NCBI RefSeq assembly: GCF_007655135.1
Contig: NC_045133.1
Span: 27,129,845-27,193,844, forward strand
Origin: Punica granatum
Lineage: Eukaryota; Streptophyta; Magnoliopsida; Myrtales; Lythraceae
Length of the DNA: 64,000 bases
Reading direction: 5' to 3'
This document shows, one piece after another, positions 24,808 through 37,031 of this stretch; position 1 is the first letter of the stretch; the number at the start of each line of letters is the position of its first letter. A program made the translations under genes and the position numbers. The notes below the pieces were generated by a model. It was not told where the DNA came from, did not search any database, and saw only the letters and a list, made by a program, of their open reading frames with translations.

Positions 24808-25480
24808 ACAACAGAAAATGGAAATAAAATCAAGCACGGGCCACAACTCCGGCTATATACCCTTGCTGCCTCGAGAATATCTTCCCAACGGGACTGCCCA
24901 TGTTCTTCCCCGTGGCTGCTGGGGCATCCAAGGTTCTGTCTTGCTTGTCGGATTGGAAGGGTTTCATTGTGAAAATGTGTTTACCTCTACGATGCTGAAG
25001 GTTGCATAGGCTTCTGTGGATCGATGAAGCGGGAGATGGAAGCGGCCTCTTGAGAGCATTTTTTGCAATTCTATTAACCGAAGATGAGTGAATTGTGTGG
25101 TGTCCCCGGTCAAGCTAACTTGTACATAGAGTAGACAGAGTTGGTTCCCCTGTAATTTTGCTGTATTAATACTATGAATTCTATTCCATTGTTTTCACCA
25201 TTGGAAAGTCCTGTCGGGATCCTTTATTATTTCAATTTTTCTTTTAGAATTTGTAACATAACAAAAGTAAAAAACTGAAGAGACTATAAAAATATGAACA
25301 TGGGTATGACACCAACGATTGACCTTGCTAAGTTTTAATCACAACACCAACAGGAAGTTTGGTGAACGGCACATTTCCACATTTCCACGAGTATTAGAAT
25401 CGTTTTGACAATAACCAATTCAAAAAATTTCGAGGGTAGATGCATAAACCCGATTCTTTTCAGGCTATTCGACTGTGTGA
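24808..25480. other. Convergent spacer between DNA polymerase I and TOR1
   Basis: The polymerase 3' UTR and the TOR1-like 3' UTR meet here. An open frame at 24707-25009 is an out-of-frame shadow of the last polymerase exon plus UTR. No separate gene is seen. Confidence 0.6.
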
Positions 25481-28400
25481 TTACTTATCAAACTGCTGCA
25501 GATCGATCCCCCAAGCCGAAGCAAGCTGCAGCAAGAGCTGATCGGGGGCAGCTCCTTCCCAGTCATCGGGAGGGTCAATTGCTGATGATGTTTCGTGCAG
25601 ATTGAATAACAGCTCTTTCTTCACTTCCGTGGGAAGGGGCACGGAATTCGGTCCATTCTCCAACACCATTTCAAACAGCTAAAAAAGTGAACACATCGAA
25701 GACTAGGGTTTAATTATTTAGACCGTATAAAGAACTTCAAAGGAAATGCACAATAGTAATACCTGTTGAATCCAAGACAGGCATACGTCAAACAAATTTT
25801 GCTCCTGCAGAAACTGTGCGACAGCATGAAGGACCTCCGTTGCGACCTCATTTGATAGCTGATCGACGGTGGGTCCTGACCTGTCCATCAGCTTCACCAG
25901 CAACAGGTCGTCCCCAGTAGACAAAACTTCAGCATACGCAGTGTCGATATCACCCACATGAAGGGCATCCATAGCATTGGTCCAAGCAGCCCAAACTGGG
26001 TCACGTTCCCTCCCCACATTATCATCTTCAAGGGCCTCTGCAGTCAGCTCGGGCACAGCAACTCTAGCTGCCCTAGAACTACTGCCATCCTCCCCAGCCA
26101 CTCGAATTGCCTCAAGGGTAGCTTCGTCTTTTGACGCTTGCCATACGCTTCTTGCTGAAGGGCCTTCTCCATGCCTTACTGGAGCAGCCTCTTTATCCCA
26201 AGCTCTCCTTCCGCCATCAAGGGCTTTCCTGGCCCCACTGTGCCCGTTCCTGGAACTTCCATAAGGAGGAAAATCCCTATCCCACCCTTCTGATATGTCA
26301 GACCTCCATCCGAGGTTTCTCCCCCTCAAGCCAGAGGCGGTTCCCTCGGATTGGGCAAATCTTTCAGCTCCTCTTCCGAATTTCCCGCTAGAGTAGTCAG
26401 AGAAGCCATTATACTTTCCCAGATTCCTACTGGTCGCTCCATCAAACCCCATTGAGAAACTACCACCTCTTCTGCCTGATGATATGGATAAATCCCGAGC
26501 CATGTCCTCGACAACTCTTTCAAGACCTCTGACTCTGTTCTCCAAGGTTACCATGCTATCATGAGATCCGCCCATAAAATCCTGTGATCGATAAAAATTA
26601 ACAGATCAGATAATTCGTAAGGGCAACAGGAAAGCTTTGATGGGCTAATAAATTCTTAGATCATACCTGGAGCATACTCATGAGATGAGTTTGTTGTCTC
26701 TCCAATTGCAGTAACTGCCTCTGTATAGCAATCCAATTTCCTCTATTGCTGCTAAAGGATCCTCCTTCAGACTGACATTCGGCTTTGGGAAGTGCTGCAG
26801 TGGATTCCCTCTGATTTGCATCAACTTTATCTTCGTCAAATGCTCTTAATCTCCAGTCTTTACCGTTCATTCCTCTCTCCATGCCATGATATTTACCCAT
26901 AGAAGATCCTTGAAGTTCGTTTGAGTTGTTACCCATGCGATTAAACCTTCCTCTAAGCTCAGCAACATTTGGGCCTGACCCTTCCTCATTACCAGTGTTC
27001 GAAGAATTGAGATATCTACGGGGCACAACTACTTCTACAGGCAAATCACCAGAACCCCTAGTCTCAAGTTTCTGGAAAAATTCCGGGTTTAGCTCTTTAT
27101 CAGTAAGAACAGGCGTCTTCCTCTTCAATAAGACAACTGCTTTATCCGGAATATTTCCTGCTTTAGCTCTAGAAGCTGAATCCTCAGTAGGGGATGAATC
27201 CTTTCCAGAAGGCTCTTTTCTGACCGAAGGATTTGCGTCATTTTTCTCTGATATTTCTTGCGGTTCAGGATTCTCACTTTCTGATACAATGACCACAGAA
27301 CCAATTGATCCAAAGTCCACAAATCTGATAAAAAGGAATAGTTTAACAAGAAATCTTGCTATGAGCTTACCTTGAGAAACAGATTTTTGGTCATCAGTTC
27401 CGCCATCACCTTTCCCTAGTATCTTCTTCCATAATTGCAGAGCCTCAAGCATGCTATCTCTGACTGGCTTTATCTGTAAACTTGAAAGAAGATTCAATTG
27501 AATCAGGCCAACTCATGTGCATTTCTTTTCTTTTCTCAGCAAGGCAACTTGAAAATAGATATCTTTGAGACTCTACAATTACGTAATCAAAAAGTATTCA
27601 CAGCCCAATCATCAAAAACTAATACTCATAAAGTTGGTAAAATTCTCCACTAGAAGAAACATTACTGTCTGGTTTCACAAAATAATGAAAGCCAGCTAGA
27701 GTAACCTCCATTGTGTAACCACTGATTCTAGAGATTTCCAATATTGAAAATTGCCATCTTTCTACCTTATCAAAGCGAGAACCCTCAAGTGCAGTCAATG
27801 TGGAGGTAGCTCCATCAGTAATCAGGTGGCTTGAATGCATTGCCAAGGCACTCAGTGTCTCGGCTGCTGCTTTCCGTATTGCCCAATCTGGACTTCCAAG
27901 ACATTCTTGAATACCTTGCAGCAAGGAGTCAAAATTTTGTGGAGAGATTGCTCCCACCTGTAGAGATAGATTAGAAATTTTAAAAACAAATATACTCACA
28001 AATTGCTTTATGCACAATCACTGAACCAGGAGACCCCATTTAATTGACATTTGCATTCTAATGTCTTGAATCTCTCTCAGACAACTCAGAGCCAGGAATA
28101 CAGAAAATTCCATGTCTAAGCCTACCTCGTGGGAAGCAAGGTTTCATCCACTAATTAAGATGCATAACCGCTCAAAAGATCATACTTCTATTACTGCCAT
28201 TGCTTTGTAGATCTAGCTTCTTAGTAGTCACTTAGGGTCTTGACCAAAAATTTTCCATCTCAAGCATCACCTGGGATAATTTGATCAACAAGCCTAGCAG
28301 AAAGAGTAATATAAGTAACTGCAGTTCTCAAAGCAAAATACAGCTCACGAACCTGGGACAAGTTAGAAACAACGGGTAACAGAGCAGCCTTAGCTAGGAA

Positions 28401-29734
28401 ATTGGGGTTATTGAGCAGCTTGCAGATCCGGGGACACATTTTCTGAAACGCAGCCACTGGCGGGTCCACTGCACATTCCACCATCTTGGCCATACACATT
28501 GCTGCACCAGATTGTACTGCCTTGTTCTGGTCTCCCATTACCTCGAATAATGGCTTCACAAATAACCCAACAACTCCCTCATTTTTCAAGTATTGAGCAG
28601 AAAGCGCACCAATGGCATCCCGACATGCATCTCTTACCCCAGAATCCGAGTCCTTCAGCCTCCTGAGTATGTCAAGAGACCAAGCATTTGAGTTTTCAGA
28701 AACATACCCAAAAAATAATAATAATAATAATAAACTTTTAATTGATGGCACACAGATCAGTAGATATAGATATTCAGAGAGCAAAACTCCATTCTAAAAG
28801 TGCAACAACTCAATCTACTGTTTGATCTCGAATATCCTAAACTGCATTGTCATGATCTAGCATTCCAAACTTAAGAGTATGCTTCAATAAACGTATTGAT
28901 GGACCGTTGTCAAAATTTTATCATACTTATGGACAACACCAACTGGATTCAAATCTCTGGCCTCGCCATTTTCCTTCAGATTTGGTTCAGCTGCCTGTGT
29001 TAGGCCCTTAATTAAATCTATCGCCAAGTGCATTGTCCAAAGTAGACTGGTCAAGCAGTAGAGAGGATTCAATTCTTTCGTTCGCTTAGTCAAAATCTTC
29101 TGATGAGTTCCCAATCATAAGCGAAAACAGTCAAATCCGAATTCACCATTCATGAACCAAGTCTGCCCAACACAATGTAGCAATGCCCGGACTCACATTA
29201 CTGAAAACACAGTATACGGTGCGAATAGAACCCGGCAAAGAAGTCTGGTTTTTGTATACATTCAAACAATGACCTGGAGAGCTGGGCAATGATCTTGGTC
29301 AAGTGGTTGAAGGTGGTATCCCCGCGGCTGGAGCACACGAACGCGAGGAGCCTGATGGACTCCTTCTTGACCGCAGGCTTGGGGTCGTTGGAGGACTCGA
29401 AGAGGCAGTTAAGAAGCATGGGGATGGCGTCGTGGGAGATGGTCTGGATGGTGGACTCGAGGTCGGAGACAGCGATTTGGTAAGTGTCCCGGTCGGCGAG
29501 CTTGGAGAGGGAGGTGAGGATCTTCTGCTTGAGCTCGACCATGGCCAAGTGGGATGTAACTGAGGACGAGGATGACGAGGAGTTGGGTGCTCTCGAATTG
29601 GGCTGCGAATGGGAGGAATGCGGGTGGGGCTTCGAGGGTTTTGAGGGCTTGGGACCCTGTGAGCTCATGGCGGCTTCTGCTTGGTCAGTGGAGGAGGAGG
29701 AGGAGGAGGAGGAGGAGTTGTCGTTCTTCTTCAC
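25481..29734 (-). CDS. TOR1: Microtubule-associated protein TORTIFOLIA1/SPIRAL2
   Basis: Seven exons give 898 aa: complement(join(25481..25678,25763..26581,26667..27280,27371..27473,27766..27957,28353..28662,29274..29734)). All phases agree, and exon 5 must start at 27280 because nearby AGs give a wrong frame. The N-terminus is Ser-rich and followed by HEAT-repeat sequence (MVELKQKILTSLSKLADRDT, LKDSDSGVRDACRD, KPVRDSMLEALQLWKK). The middle is disordered and basic (KAVVLLKRKTPVL, VEVVVPRRYL). A conserved block reads GGSHDSMVTLENRVRGLERV, then SARSVWQASKDEATLEAIRV. The C-terminus ends LASAWGIDLQQFDK. This is the plant-specific cortical microtubule protein whose loss causes helical growth. Its length is close to Arabidopsis TOR1 (864 aa). 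The start at 29734 precedes a poly-Ser run; a downstream ATG at 29668 is an alternative. Confidence 0.93.
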
Positions 29735-30694
29735 CGGAGATCAAATCTCAGGGGACAATGAGGCATAATAGAGAGGCCCGGAGAGGTGGTGGGGGCCGCC
29801 CGAGGGTGGAGTGAGAGCTAAGGATTCATTGTCGGGTTGAGGTTGAGGAGGGGAAGGGAGGGAAGGAAAGGAGGGAATTATGGCGACAGAGAGAGAGGAG
29901 CGTCCATGGAAAGATTAATCAGATCTGCGGGTGATGTGATGAAGACGACAAGTGAATGCCAAAGCCAAAGTTTTGATTTTTAATTTTAATTTTTTTTGAA
30001 TAAGGGAGAGAGGGAGAGAGGGGGGGAGAGAGGGAGAGAGAGAGAGAGAGATGAGATCTGAGGGTGAACGTTAAGTAAGAACGAAATGTCAAATACTACC
30101 AAAAAATAAATAAATAAAATTCATCGGATCTATTTAGTTGATTTACTCAAGTTTAATGATGAGCTTAATTTAATCTTTCTGCAAAATTCTCTAATTAATG
30201 AATTTTGAACCGAATCTTAGACACTTTGTCTGTCGTACAAGGTGATCTCGCCCATACGAATGTAAGATACGATCGTCGTTGGATAAGTTGCAGGTTGTGG
30301 CGTCTAGAGGGAATGCTCGGACGAATGCTGTTAACCGTGCTGCTCGAGCAGCCTATCAGGCTGCAGTTCGAAAGGTAGATCATTCCTCTTTATCACGTTC
30401 TATAAAAGAGTACTATTTAAGTTAAATAATACGACTTGTTTTTGATAATATTAATTTCGATATATCATAGTCAGGGACTCAGGGTGCGGTGATCAATAAG
30501 GTACCATGCGAATCTCGTATCTGCTAGGAGGGGTATCGGCTTTAGTGGCTTGGATGTTTTCAGTCTTGTCACTAGTGACTGTAAGCCTTTGGAATGACAA
30601 CAAACATATCTTTCAGCACAAAGCACCTACATGAAAATGAAGCCTGCAAACACGACTGACACTCGATCATTCCCAAGTTAAGTGATCATTTTGT
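29735..30694. other. Intergenic between the TOR1 promoter and the NEPRO-like 3' end
   Basis: The left part is the TOR1 5' UTR and promoter, with purine-rich GA microsatellite sequence at about 30003-30052. At 30290-30375 a short frame reads NARTNAVNRAARAAYQAAVRK, which looks coding-like but has no start, no family I know and no continuation. Nothing else is seen. Confidence 0.5.
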
Positions 30695-33077
30695 TCAGAA
30701 GACACTATCCCTCAGGCTTCCACCTGCAAGTAAATCAAAGAACGGATCTTTCTTTCTTTCATCTTCGCTTCTACTTTTCTTCGGGTGAAGATCCACATCA
30801 GTTGATTTTGATGGCAATGGCCTCTTGATGGAAACAAATGCAACCTTTTTCGGTTCAGTTTTCGGGTCTGAGGTCGTAAGTGACGTAGAAGATGTCACCA
30901 AGCCATCATGTGCAGATAACTTATCTTCGGGGAATCGAGTTGTAGCCAAATTATCTTCAGCATCTTGAGAACCTTCAGCAGCCTTGTCATCGGCACAGGA
31001 GTTCACAGCCAATTCAATCTTCTCCTCCCTACTCTGAGCTGGACTTTCAACAGCACCTTTGTTCATCTCCGCCATCTTCGGGATTGAATCAAGTTCCTCA
31101 TCTGCAGCAGACACTAAAAAGGACACTCCATATGTAGCAGGCAGAGAATACAAGAAACTCAATATGAGCCGTAGCAATAGTAAAAGACGCTACCTTCAAG
31201 GATAGTTTCGATTCTTTGATAGCAAACCGGTGCTTCAGCCAAGGAATCCTTCTTGTCAAGGGCCACAGCTCCACTTTCAATCTCACTCTTGTGCATTCTC
31301 TCCACCAATATATATTTGTCGGTTTCCCAGATACATTCTAGGGTTACATAATCTCGATTTATAGGGTAGTACTCTCTAAAGATCTGAATCAAATTGCACC
31401 AGAAAGGGAACTGCTTCTATCAGCATGAGAATTTTACCAAGATAATAAATAAATACAAGGATTCCTGCCAGCTAACCTCGATTCCTTCCTGAGTTAATTT
31501 CACAGATTGCCTCTCTTGAGATAGAGACGATACCATATTAAATACCGAAACGACATCCAATAATATCTGCAAATTTTAGAAATTTAGATGATCAGGCCGT
31601 GTTTAGTATTAGAGATACGAGGATAGCTAAGAGTAAGTTTCAAAGGTAGCATGTGAAGAACTAAGACATCCGGTCAACCAAAAGTACAATAGAACAAGCT
31701 AAATGTCATGAAAACGACAAAACATTGAAGTTTGTAATTAGCAGTAGGATTTGAAGAGGAAAATCAAGGACGAACTAAAGATAGAATACTTCACTAAAAG
31801 ATTTCCTTAAGAATATTTGGAAGAAACGAAACTCACTTGCTGGGCTAGAACTCGCAAGCGACCAAGCATAGCCAGGGTAGTCAAAGAAAATGCCACAAAA
31901 AATGACTGAGCAAGCAAGATCGAGATCTCTCTATCTCTGAGTTAAGGAAGACTAACAGCATGATTTTCATCGGAGAAAAGTTTTGGCAACGAAGGCGATT
32001 ATAGCAAATAGCCGTGTTGCGCCCAAGTATGTTCTATGTCCTGCTAAATAATTGAATGTTATGCGAAATGAAGGATACGCAGCAGCCTTCAGAATGGGTT
32101 CAATAGCCTGCACAGCAAGAGAAGACATTTATCACTTCAAAGTTGCTGTTCTGAACAATACAACGTCCAAAGTAGGCCTCAGCAGAATTGTGTTAGCAAT
32201 CTTGAAAATTGGGTTGAATAGGCTGGTCAAAGATGGTTCGCAGTGAATTTGCAAGACTAAAACACTTGCACTAACTACACTACACCATTTTTGAAGATAG
32301 AGGAGGAACGGGAAAACGACTATATAACAACATAGACAAAGAAACAGTCAAATTGCAAGGGACAGTAAAAAATTGCATCATCTATAATTCATTAACATGG
32401 CACACCTGTGATAGGAGTCTTGCAGCACCAAGAAGTCGTTCCATAAAATTAGGCTTCCCACTATCGCAAATTCTCGACTTTAGACTGTCACAATAAGGTA
32501 ATGCATACAAAAACACTATGCAAAGTAAGAACAACAGTCTAAGATGACTAAATGAAAAATTCCTTTACAATATCCAGAAAATCTATTGCTATGGAACATG
32601 TCCAAAACACGTGGAAACTGAAACAAACTCTTTGATGCTCCATAAAGGATTTGAGAAATGGCGCTTACCTCTCTAAAAGATTGATTTTTTGTTTAGGCTT
32701 GTCTCCACTAATAACTTGAAAGCAAGAATTCAACAACTCCTCCAGCTTAGCTGATTGTAGAAGCCTAAAGTCCCTCCTCACCTAAGAACCCGCAATGGGA
32801 AAAACATAAACTTTGAACAGAGCTATTGGACCCTCCGAGCTATAAACCGCAAAACAAGCCACAAAATAGAGATATGAACAAGAATGACACGATAAGAATC
32901 AACAGAAAGTACAACCTTCAAAAGATACTGGAAGTACCCGCAGCGCCGGTGCTGGTTCTTATTCTTGTGCACAATCCTCTCGAGGATGGCACACTCGAAC
33001 TGGAGCTGACGCAAAAAAGACTTTAATCTCTCCTGGAGTATTTCAGGTCTGTCAGGTGTCTCTACTTCTGAGGCCAT
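30695..33077 (-). CDS. NEPRO N-terminal-domain protein (nucleolus and neural progenitor protein-like, DUF4477)
   Basis: Eight exons give 391 aa: complement(join(30695..31113,31194..31383,31477..31566,31837..31930,32079..32107,32406..32484,32669..32781,32916..33077)). The N-terminus (RLKSFLRQLQFECAILERIV, NKNQHRRCGYFQYLLK) and a middle block (SFFVAFSLTTLAMLGRLRVL, then LLDVVSVFNMVSSLSQ and YYPINRDYVTLECIWETDKY) match the plant NEPRO-domain family as I remember it. The animal member is a nucleolar protein linked to RNase MRP. The C-terminus is charged and ends with a Lys/Arg segment (SIKRPLPSKST, HPKKSRSEDERKK), a plausible nuclear or nucleolar signal. Exon 5 could start at 31930 or a few bases earlier; I chose 31930 because it matches family spacing. 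Function in plants is inferred. Confidence 0.8.
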
Positions 33078-33600
33078 CTCACCCTACAAAAACAACCTTT
33101 TTCAGATGACACGGATTGATGGGGAAAGATAGCATTTTTATCAGAGGATTCAGAAGATAGGATGCAGCTATTAAATTGCCGCTCATTCAAGCGACCTTGT
33201 TGTCGTCCTTGGTGTCAAGTGGCTGGAGAGAAGAGCTGGGGAGCGAGCAGGGGCAAAGACCAGCACCATCGGATGCTTGGCTGGATGGAAGTGCCATAAA
33301 ATGACCACGGGAGCAAAATCAAATCAGAGGGGTCAGCAACGTCGGTCGGTTGAAGAGAAACAGAGGTTGCCGAGTCCACGAGCTGAGCAAGAGTGGAGGA
33401 GGTATTAGGGGGTCTGTGCAGGGATGAGATGACAACCGGGTCGCTCCTGATGCTAGGAACAATAGTTGGGCTACTCGAGGATTGGACGAACTGCGAAAGA
33501 CATAGGAGGGTAGCCGGGGGTCTGATTCGAGGAGAGGAGAGCAGAGGCGGAGGAGAAGGTGGGCGGCGTTCAGAAGAGAGAGCGTTAAGCGCGTTTCGAA
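33078..33600. other. Upstream region of the NEPRO-like gene
   Basis: A GC-rich stretch that may contain a 5' UTR. Open frames on both strands overlap each other and resemble no protein I know. No TATA box is evident. Confidence 0.45.
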
Positions 33601-33609
33601 ACGAAATTA

Positions 33610-34450
33610 TACTTCGTTTCACTTCACCACAAACTATTTAAAATTTCAAAATGACCAAAGTTTTTTCAAAAGTTTCAATTTTGCCCCACCCCTTCTCCCT
33701 CCTCCTCCTCCTCCTCGTCACTGTTCATCATCTTCCTCCCCTATCCACCGTTCATGTCCCCGAGCCCGCCCTCTCCACATTCCCCTCATTCCCTCTCCTC
33801 AACAAGACCACTCTCCCTTCCGCCAAGGACGTCACCATCTTCGTTCTTCTTATCCCCCCTGCACTGTTCATGGAGAAGGATGATTTGCTCGAGGTTCGTG
33901 GGAAGATGACGATGATCTGCAGATCTGCGACTCTCTCACCATCTTCGTTACTGATCTGCAAAATACTAGTGTGAGAGTCTCCGGCCACCCTAATAGCTCG
34001 CAATGCAGTAACAATTGACGCAGAGAAAGGGAAAAGTTTGGACCTTTCAAGCTCTGAGGACGGGACCGTCAAGTCGCAGAACGGGCAGCTCGCGAAATCC
34101 ATGACTCGTCAGCTCAGTCGCTCCGACAAGAGAAAGAGACACGAAGATCAGAATCAGAGTCTTGTTTTCGGTATCTGGAAATTACTCCTCTCCGCCAGTT
34201 CCCTCCGATTATCTCTTCCGAGGTTCCATGGAGTCAGGCTTCCATTGCAAACGGTGAACTTGGCCTCGATCTTCAGATTATGAAGTGGAAATCGGAAACC
34301 CTAGGATCGATTGGTGAGACTTGGGGCTCGGTGATCGGCCTCGTGATGGAGAGATGGAGAGAGAGAGAGAGAAAGGGCGGGGTGGATTTTTAAAAAAATT
34401 AAAAATTTAGGTCATTTTGTAATTTTTAAAAAATAAACGAAATCTTAACA
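33610..34450. mobile_element. Probable gene-capturing inverted-repeat element
   Basis: The left end (about 33630-33700) and the reverse complement of the right end (about 34380-34445) share a pattern: an A/T-rich TTAAAATTTC or TTAAAAATTAC, then CAAAATGACC, then an A/T stretch, then CCACCCC. The repeats are imperfect and the outer limits are approximate. The interior is GC-richer and gene-like. It includes, on the minus strand, a 5' UTR-like segment with an ATG and a zinc-finger-like exon (34040-34102) ending in a donor. A captured gene head inside inverted repeats is the Pack-MULE pattern. The target duplication was not found. Confidence 0.45.
34040..34102 (-). pseudogene. Captured first exon with a CPFC zinc-finger start
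   Basis: The frame from the ATG at 34102 reads MDFASCPFCDLTVPSSELER and is followed by GAAAG|GTCC, a usable splice donor. From memory, a CPFC..VPSSEL start occurs at the N-terminus of plant zinc-finger proteins related to the ZUFSP/UFM1-peptidase group, where a HxxxH half-finger follows. I cannot find the continuation, so I treat it as an isolated exon. The open frame extends into presumed intron. Confidence 0.4.
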
Positions 34451-34684
34451 GGCTAACATTGGGCATGGATTAGAGAGAAATTCCCGTTTATTGGGAGGGC
34501 TTTTTTGAAAAATCTGTGTATAGGAATTAGGACAACAGAGGGGCAGACTTGAATAAATTGCAAAGATAGAAATTAAATTACTTCTCTTTTCCCCATTATT
34601 AATACATTTTATTTTATTTATAAGTATTATTAATACTTTTAAATTACAAAAGTTTACTTGCCTAAAGGAAATGCAATTAACATC

Positions 34685-36284
34685 TTATTTATTTTTACGC
34701 CCGTTGAGCATGACATGCGTAACGAGATGAAGTTCTGTGCTCGTCCCTCTGAATCCCTTCGCCTCAACCTCCTTGATCGTTGAAATTACCGACTCGAGAT
34801 CTTCGTTTTGAGTCCAAACCTTATCCGGGTTCGATGGGAGCTGCAGTTCATAACCCTTACCAAAAAAAAAAAACATAAGTTTTATATGAACCGGTCAGTA
34901 TATATCTATGGAATGTGATCTTATTGCTATACAAAGACGAATAATTTTCGTGATAACCGAATATATATACCGGAATGATCTTGATAGGAGTAATTTGAAT
35001 GGTTAGGGTTTCAAGAAATGGACAACTATTAAATAGGAAGGCGATCCCCCATAAGTCACTATGATGCATGGCCGTCCTTAAAATCAAATGTCTCACATTC
35101 AATAGTGATTCCGTGCCCAACAGTATTATCTCCGGAATAACCTAAGAAGCATCGTACATATATATTAAACATAAATATATTCATATATATAATATATATA
35201 TATATATATATCAATAAAATGTATGTACATTTTTTTCGACCAAAAAAATAAAATGTATGTGCAAGTACATATCTTGGAAATAACATTAAGTAGTTGGATA
35301 TACCTGAAGCATGTAACTACGTACTGTGAGCTCTCTTGTGCGGTCGAGAGACAAAAGAAGCGAGTAGAGATATTGGACCTGACCCTCAAACTCGGTCTCG
35401 AGTGAGAAATCAAGTTCCACCTCCTGGATGGACGGGCCTACTTCCACCTCCAAGATTCCTACCCTCGCCGAATACTTGAAATGCCTAAGGTTTGGGACTT
35501 AGATACCGTACCATGACCGACGGAAGTCGCACTGATCCATGACAAGCCTCTCTAGGCTCAGATGCTTCTCGTAAATGTAGACTTCTTCAGCGTTCCAACA
35601 CCTTCTAAGGCTGAAAGTCTCCAGCAAGGGGCACTTCTCGAATAGGGTGTCGATGGTCGACGGGGTGAATTCCATGTAACCCAAGGAGAGGCTCTTGAGT
35701 GCTCGAAAGTTTCTGAACTTGGATGCATCGAATTTGCAAGAAAATAGCTGCAACTTGACTAGACCCAAGAGGTTATAGAAACTAGAGGGGAGTTCAAAGA
35801 CTGCATCGTACATGAATTGTCCCTCCATGCCATACTCGCGCTCTTCTTTGGCCCAGGCGGGATTGGAGAAGTCGAATCCCGAACATTTCACTCCACGATG
35901 CATCGCAAAGGACATGCAAAGGTACACATCCCGAATGAACTTGTGGGGCCTCGAAAGCACAAGCTCAATGCTGTCTAGTACAGGTTCCCGACAATCCTCG
36001 ATAAACTGCCTCATGAACCTAATGAAGGCAAGCCGCCTCTCATTGGTCGCCCCGGGGAAGAAGCGCTTATTGAACTCGACAGTCCGAGCGGTGCACCGCG
36101 CATTGTGCCACTGGCGGGAGATGGTGCTTGTCCTCACAACGTCTTCGAAGGGAAGAAAGGACAGTATGAATAGGATAAGATTCTCGGTTAGGTCAGAGAA
36201 TCTATCTCTAGAGTAGTACTCTTGCTCGTTACGAATGCCATTGTCCCTGCGAGGTCTTCTCAAAGCCCTTGGATTAGGATCCGT
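34685..36284 (-). pseudogene. F-box/FBD protein pseudogene (start lost, internal stop)
   Basis: Three exons match the intact neighbour downstream: about 36284..35304, 35141..34971 and 34855..34685. Exon 1 encodes an F-box (LTENLILFILSFLPFEDVVR, ISRQWHNA) and leucine-rich segments. Three defects are visible. The codon aligned with the neighbour's MDPNP start is ACG at 36282-36284, and the next in-frame ATG lies inside the F-box region. A TAA at 35499-35501 interrupts the frame exactly where the neighbour reads GVDVPNL, after which homologous sequence resumes in frame (VPNLRHFKYS). The FBD domain is cut short after LVTHVMLNGRKNK. Splice sites are intact, so decay is by point changes. A non-ATG start or a truncated product cannot be excluded. 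Confidence 0.75.
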
Positions 36285-37031
36285 ATTGATGGTCGAGAGA
36301 GGTTGCTAATGATTTGGTTAATGGGGCCGAGGTGTTCTAAAGGGAGTGAAAAAAAGCTAATTACAAATGGAGATGTGTCGGTTTACGTGTGAGAAATGTA
36401 TGTTCATGTAAATAACTACCATTACCTACTGGTGAAACAAGCCATGGAGAAGGCATGTCTCTTCATAGTCCTTTAGTTCGATTTTAATATATGGCATTAT
36501 TTGAACCACGATATGCCCAAATTTTATGACAGTATTATATCCATACATGGAGTATTATATGGATCCTCTCCTTAGTTGTAAAGCTACTAATTGTATGTTA
36601 ACGCTTCTTTCGTAAATGACTGATTGTGTATTCTACAAAAGAACCGAACATGTTACTGCAATAAAAATATCGAGAAGACACTCTTGTTGCACGCGACTTA
36701 TTTTCGATACTTAGTGAATTTTAAATGATGACTATGTTATTATCATCGTGGACCGGTGCGATTTCCTCCATTCACTAATTGCTGAATTCTCTTCCGCATG
36801 GCTTGTCAATCACGAACTCACCAATACTGTTATTCATTTTACTCTTATCTCGATCACAGCCACTGACAAATTACGACAGGAAAAACACTCCCATGAGAAA
36901 ACAAGTCTTTTTTGGGTGAAAAGAAAACAAATCTTTATCTTTACTAGATGATTGACAGAAAATTTTATTAGTAATTATTCAAAATGATGACCTCGATCAC
37001 AATTATTGATCAAAATGCAACACAAATGATT
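36285..37031. other. Intergenic between the two F-box copies
   Basis: This is the promoter of the upstream copy and the 3' end of the intact copy. It is AT-rich with no element recognised. A frame at 36748-36951 includes DRCDFLHS, which also occurs in the intact gene (DRCDFLHSWFGV). A small broken piece of a third F-box copy may therefore lie at about 36748-36780. Confidence 0.45.

Noticed and set aside
29484..29768. Acidic open frame (EEDEDDEELG, EEEEEEEELS) on the plus strand
   Set aside because: It is the antisense shadow of the poly-Ser and low-complexity start of TOR1 and has no independent support.
33651..33974. Frame with a hydrophobic signal-like start (PFSLLLLLLVTVHH)
   Set aside because: The leucines come from a CTC/CTT-rich tract inside the probable transposable element. 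No family similarity or continuation.
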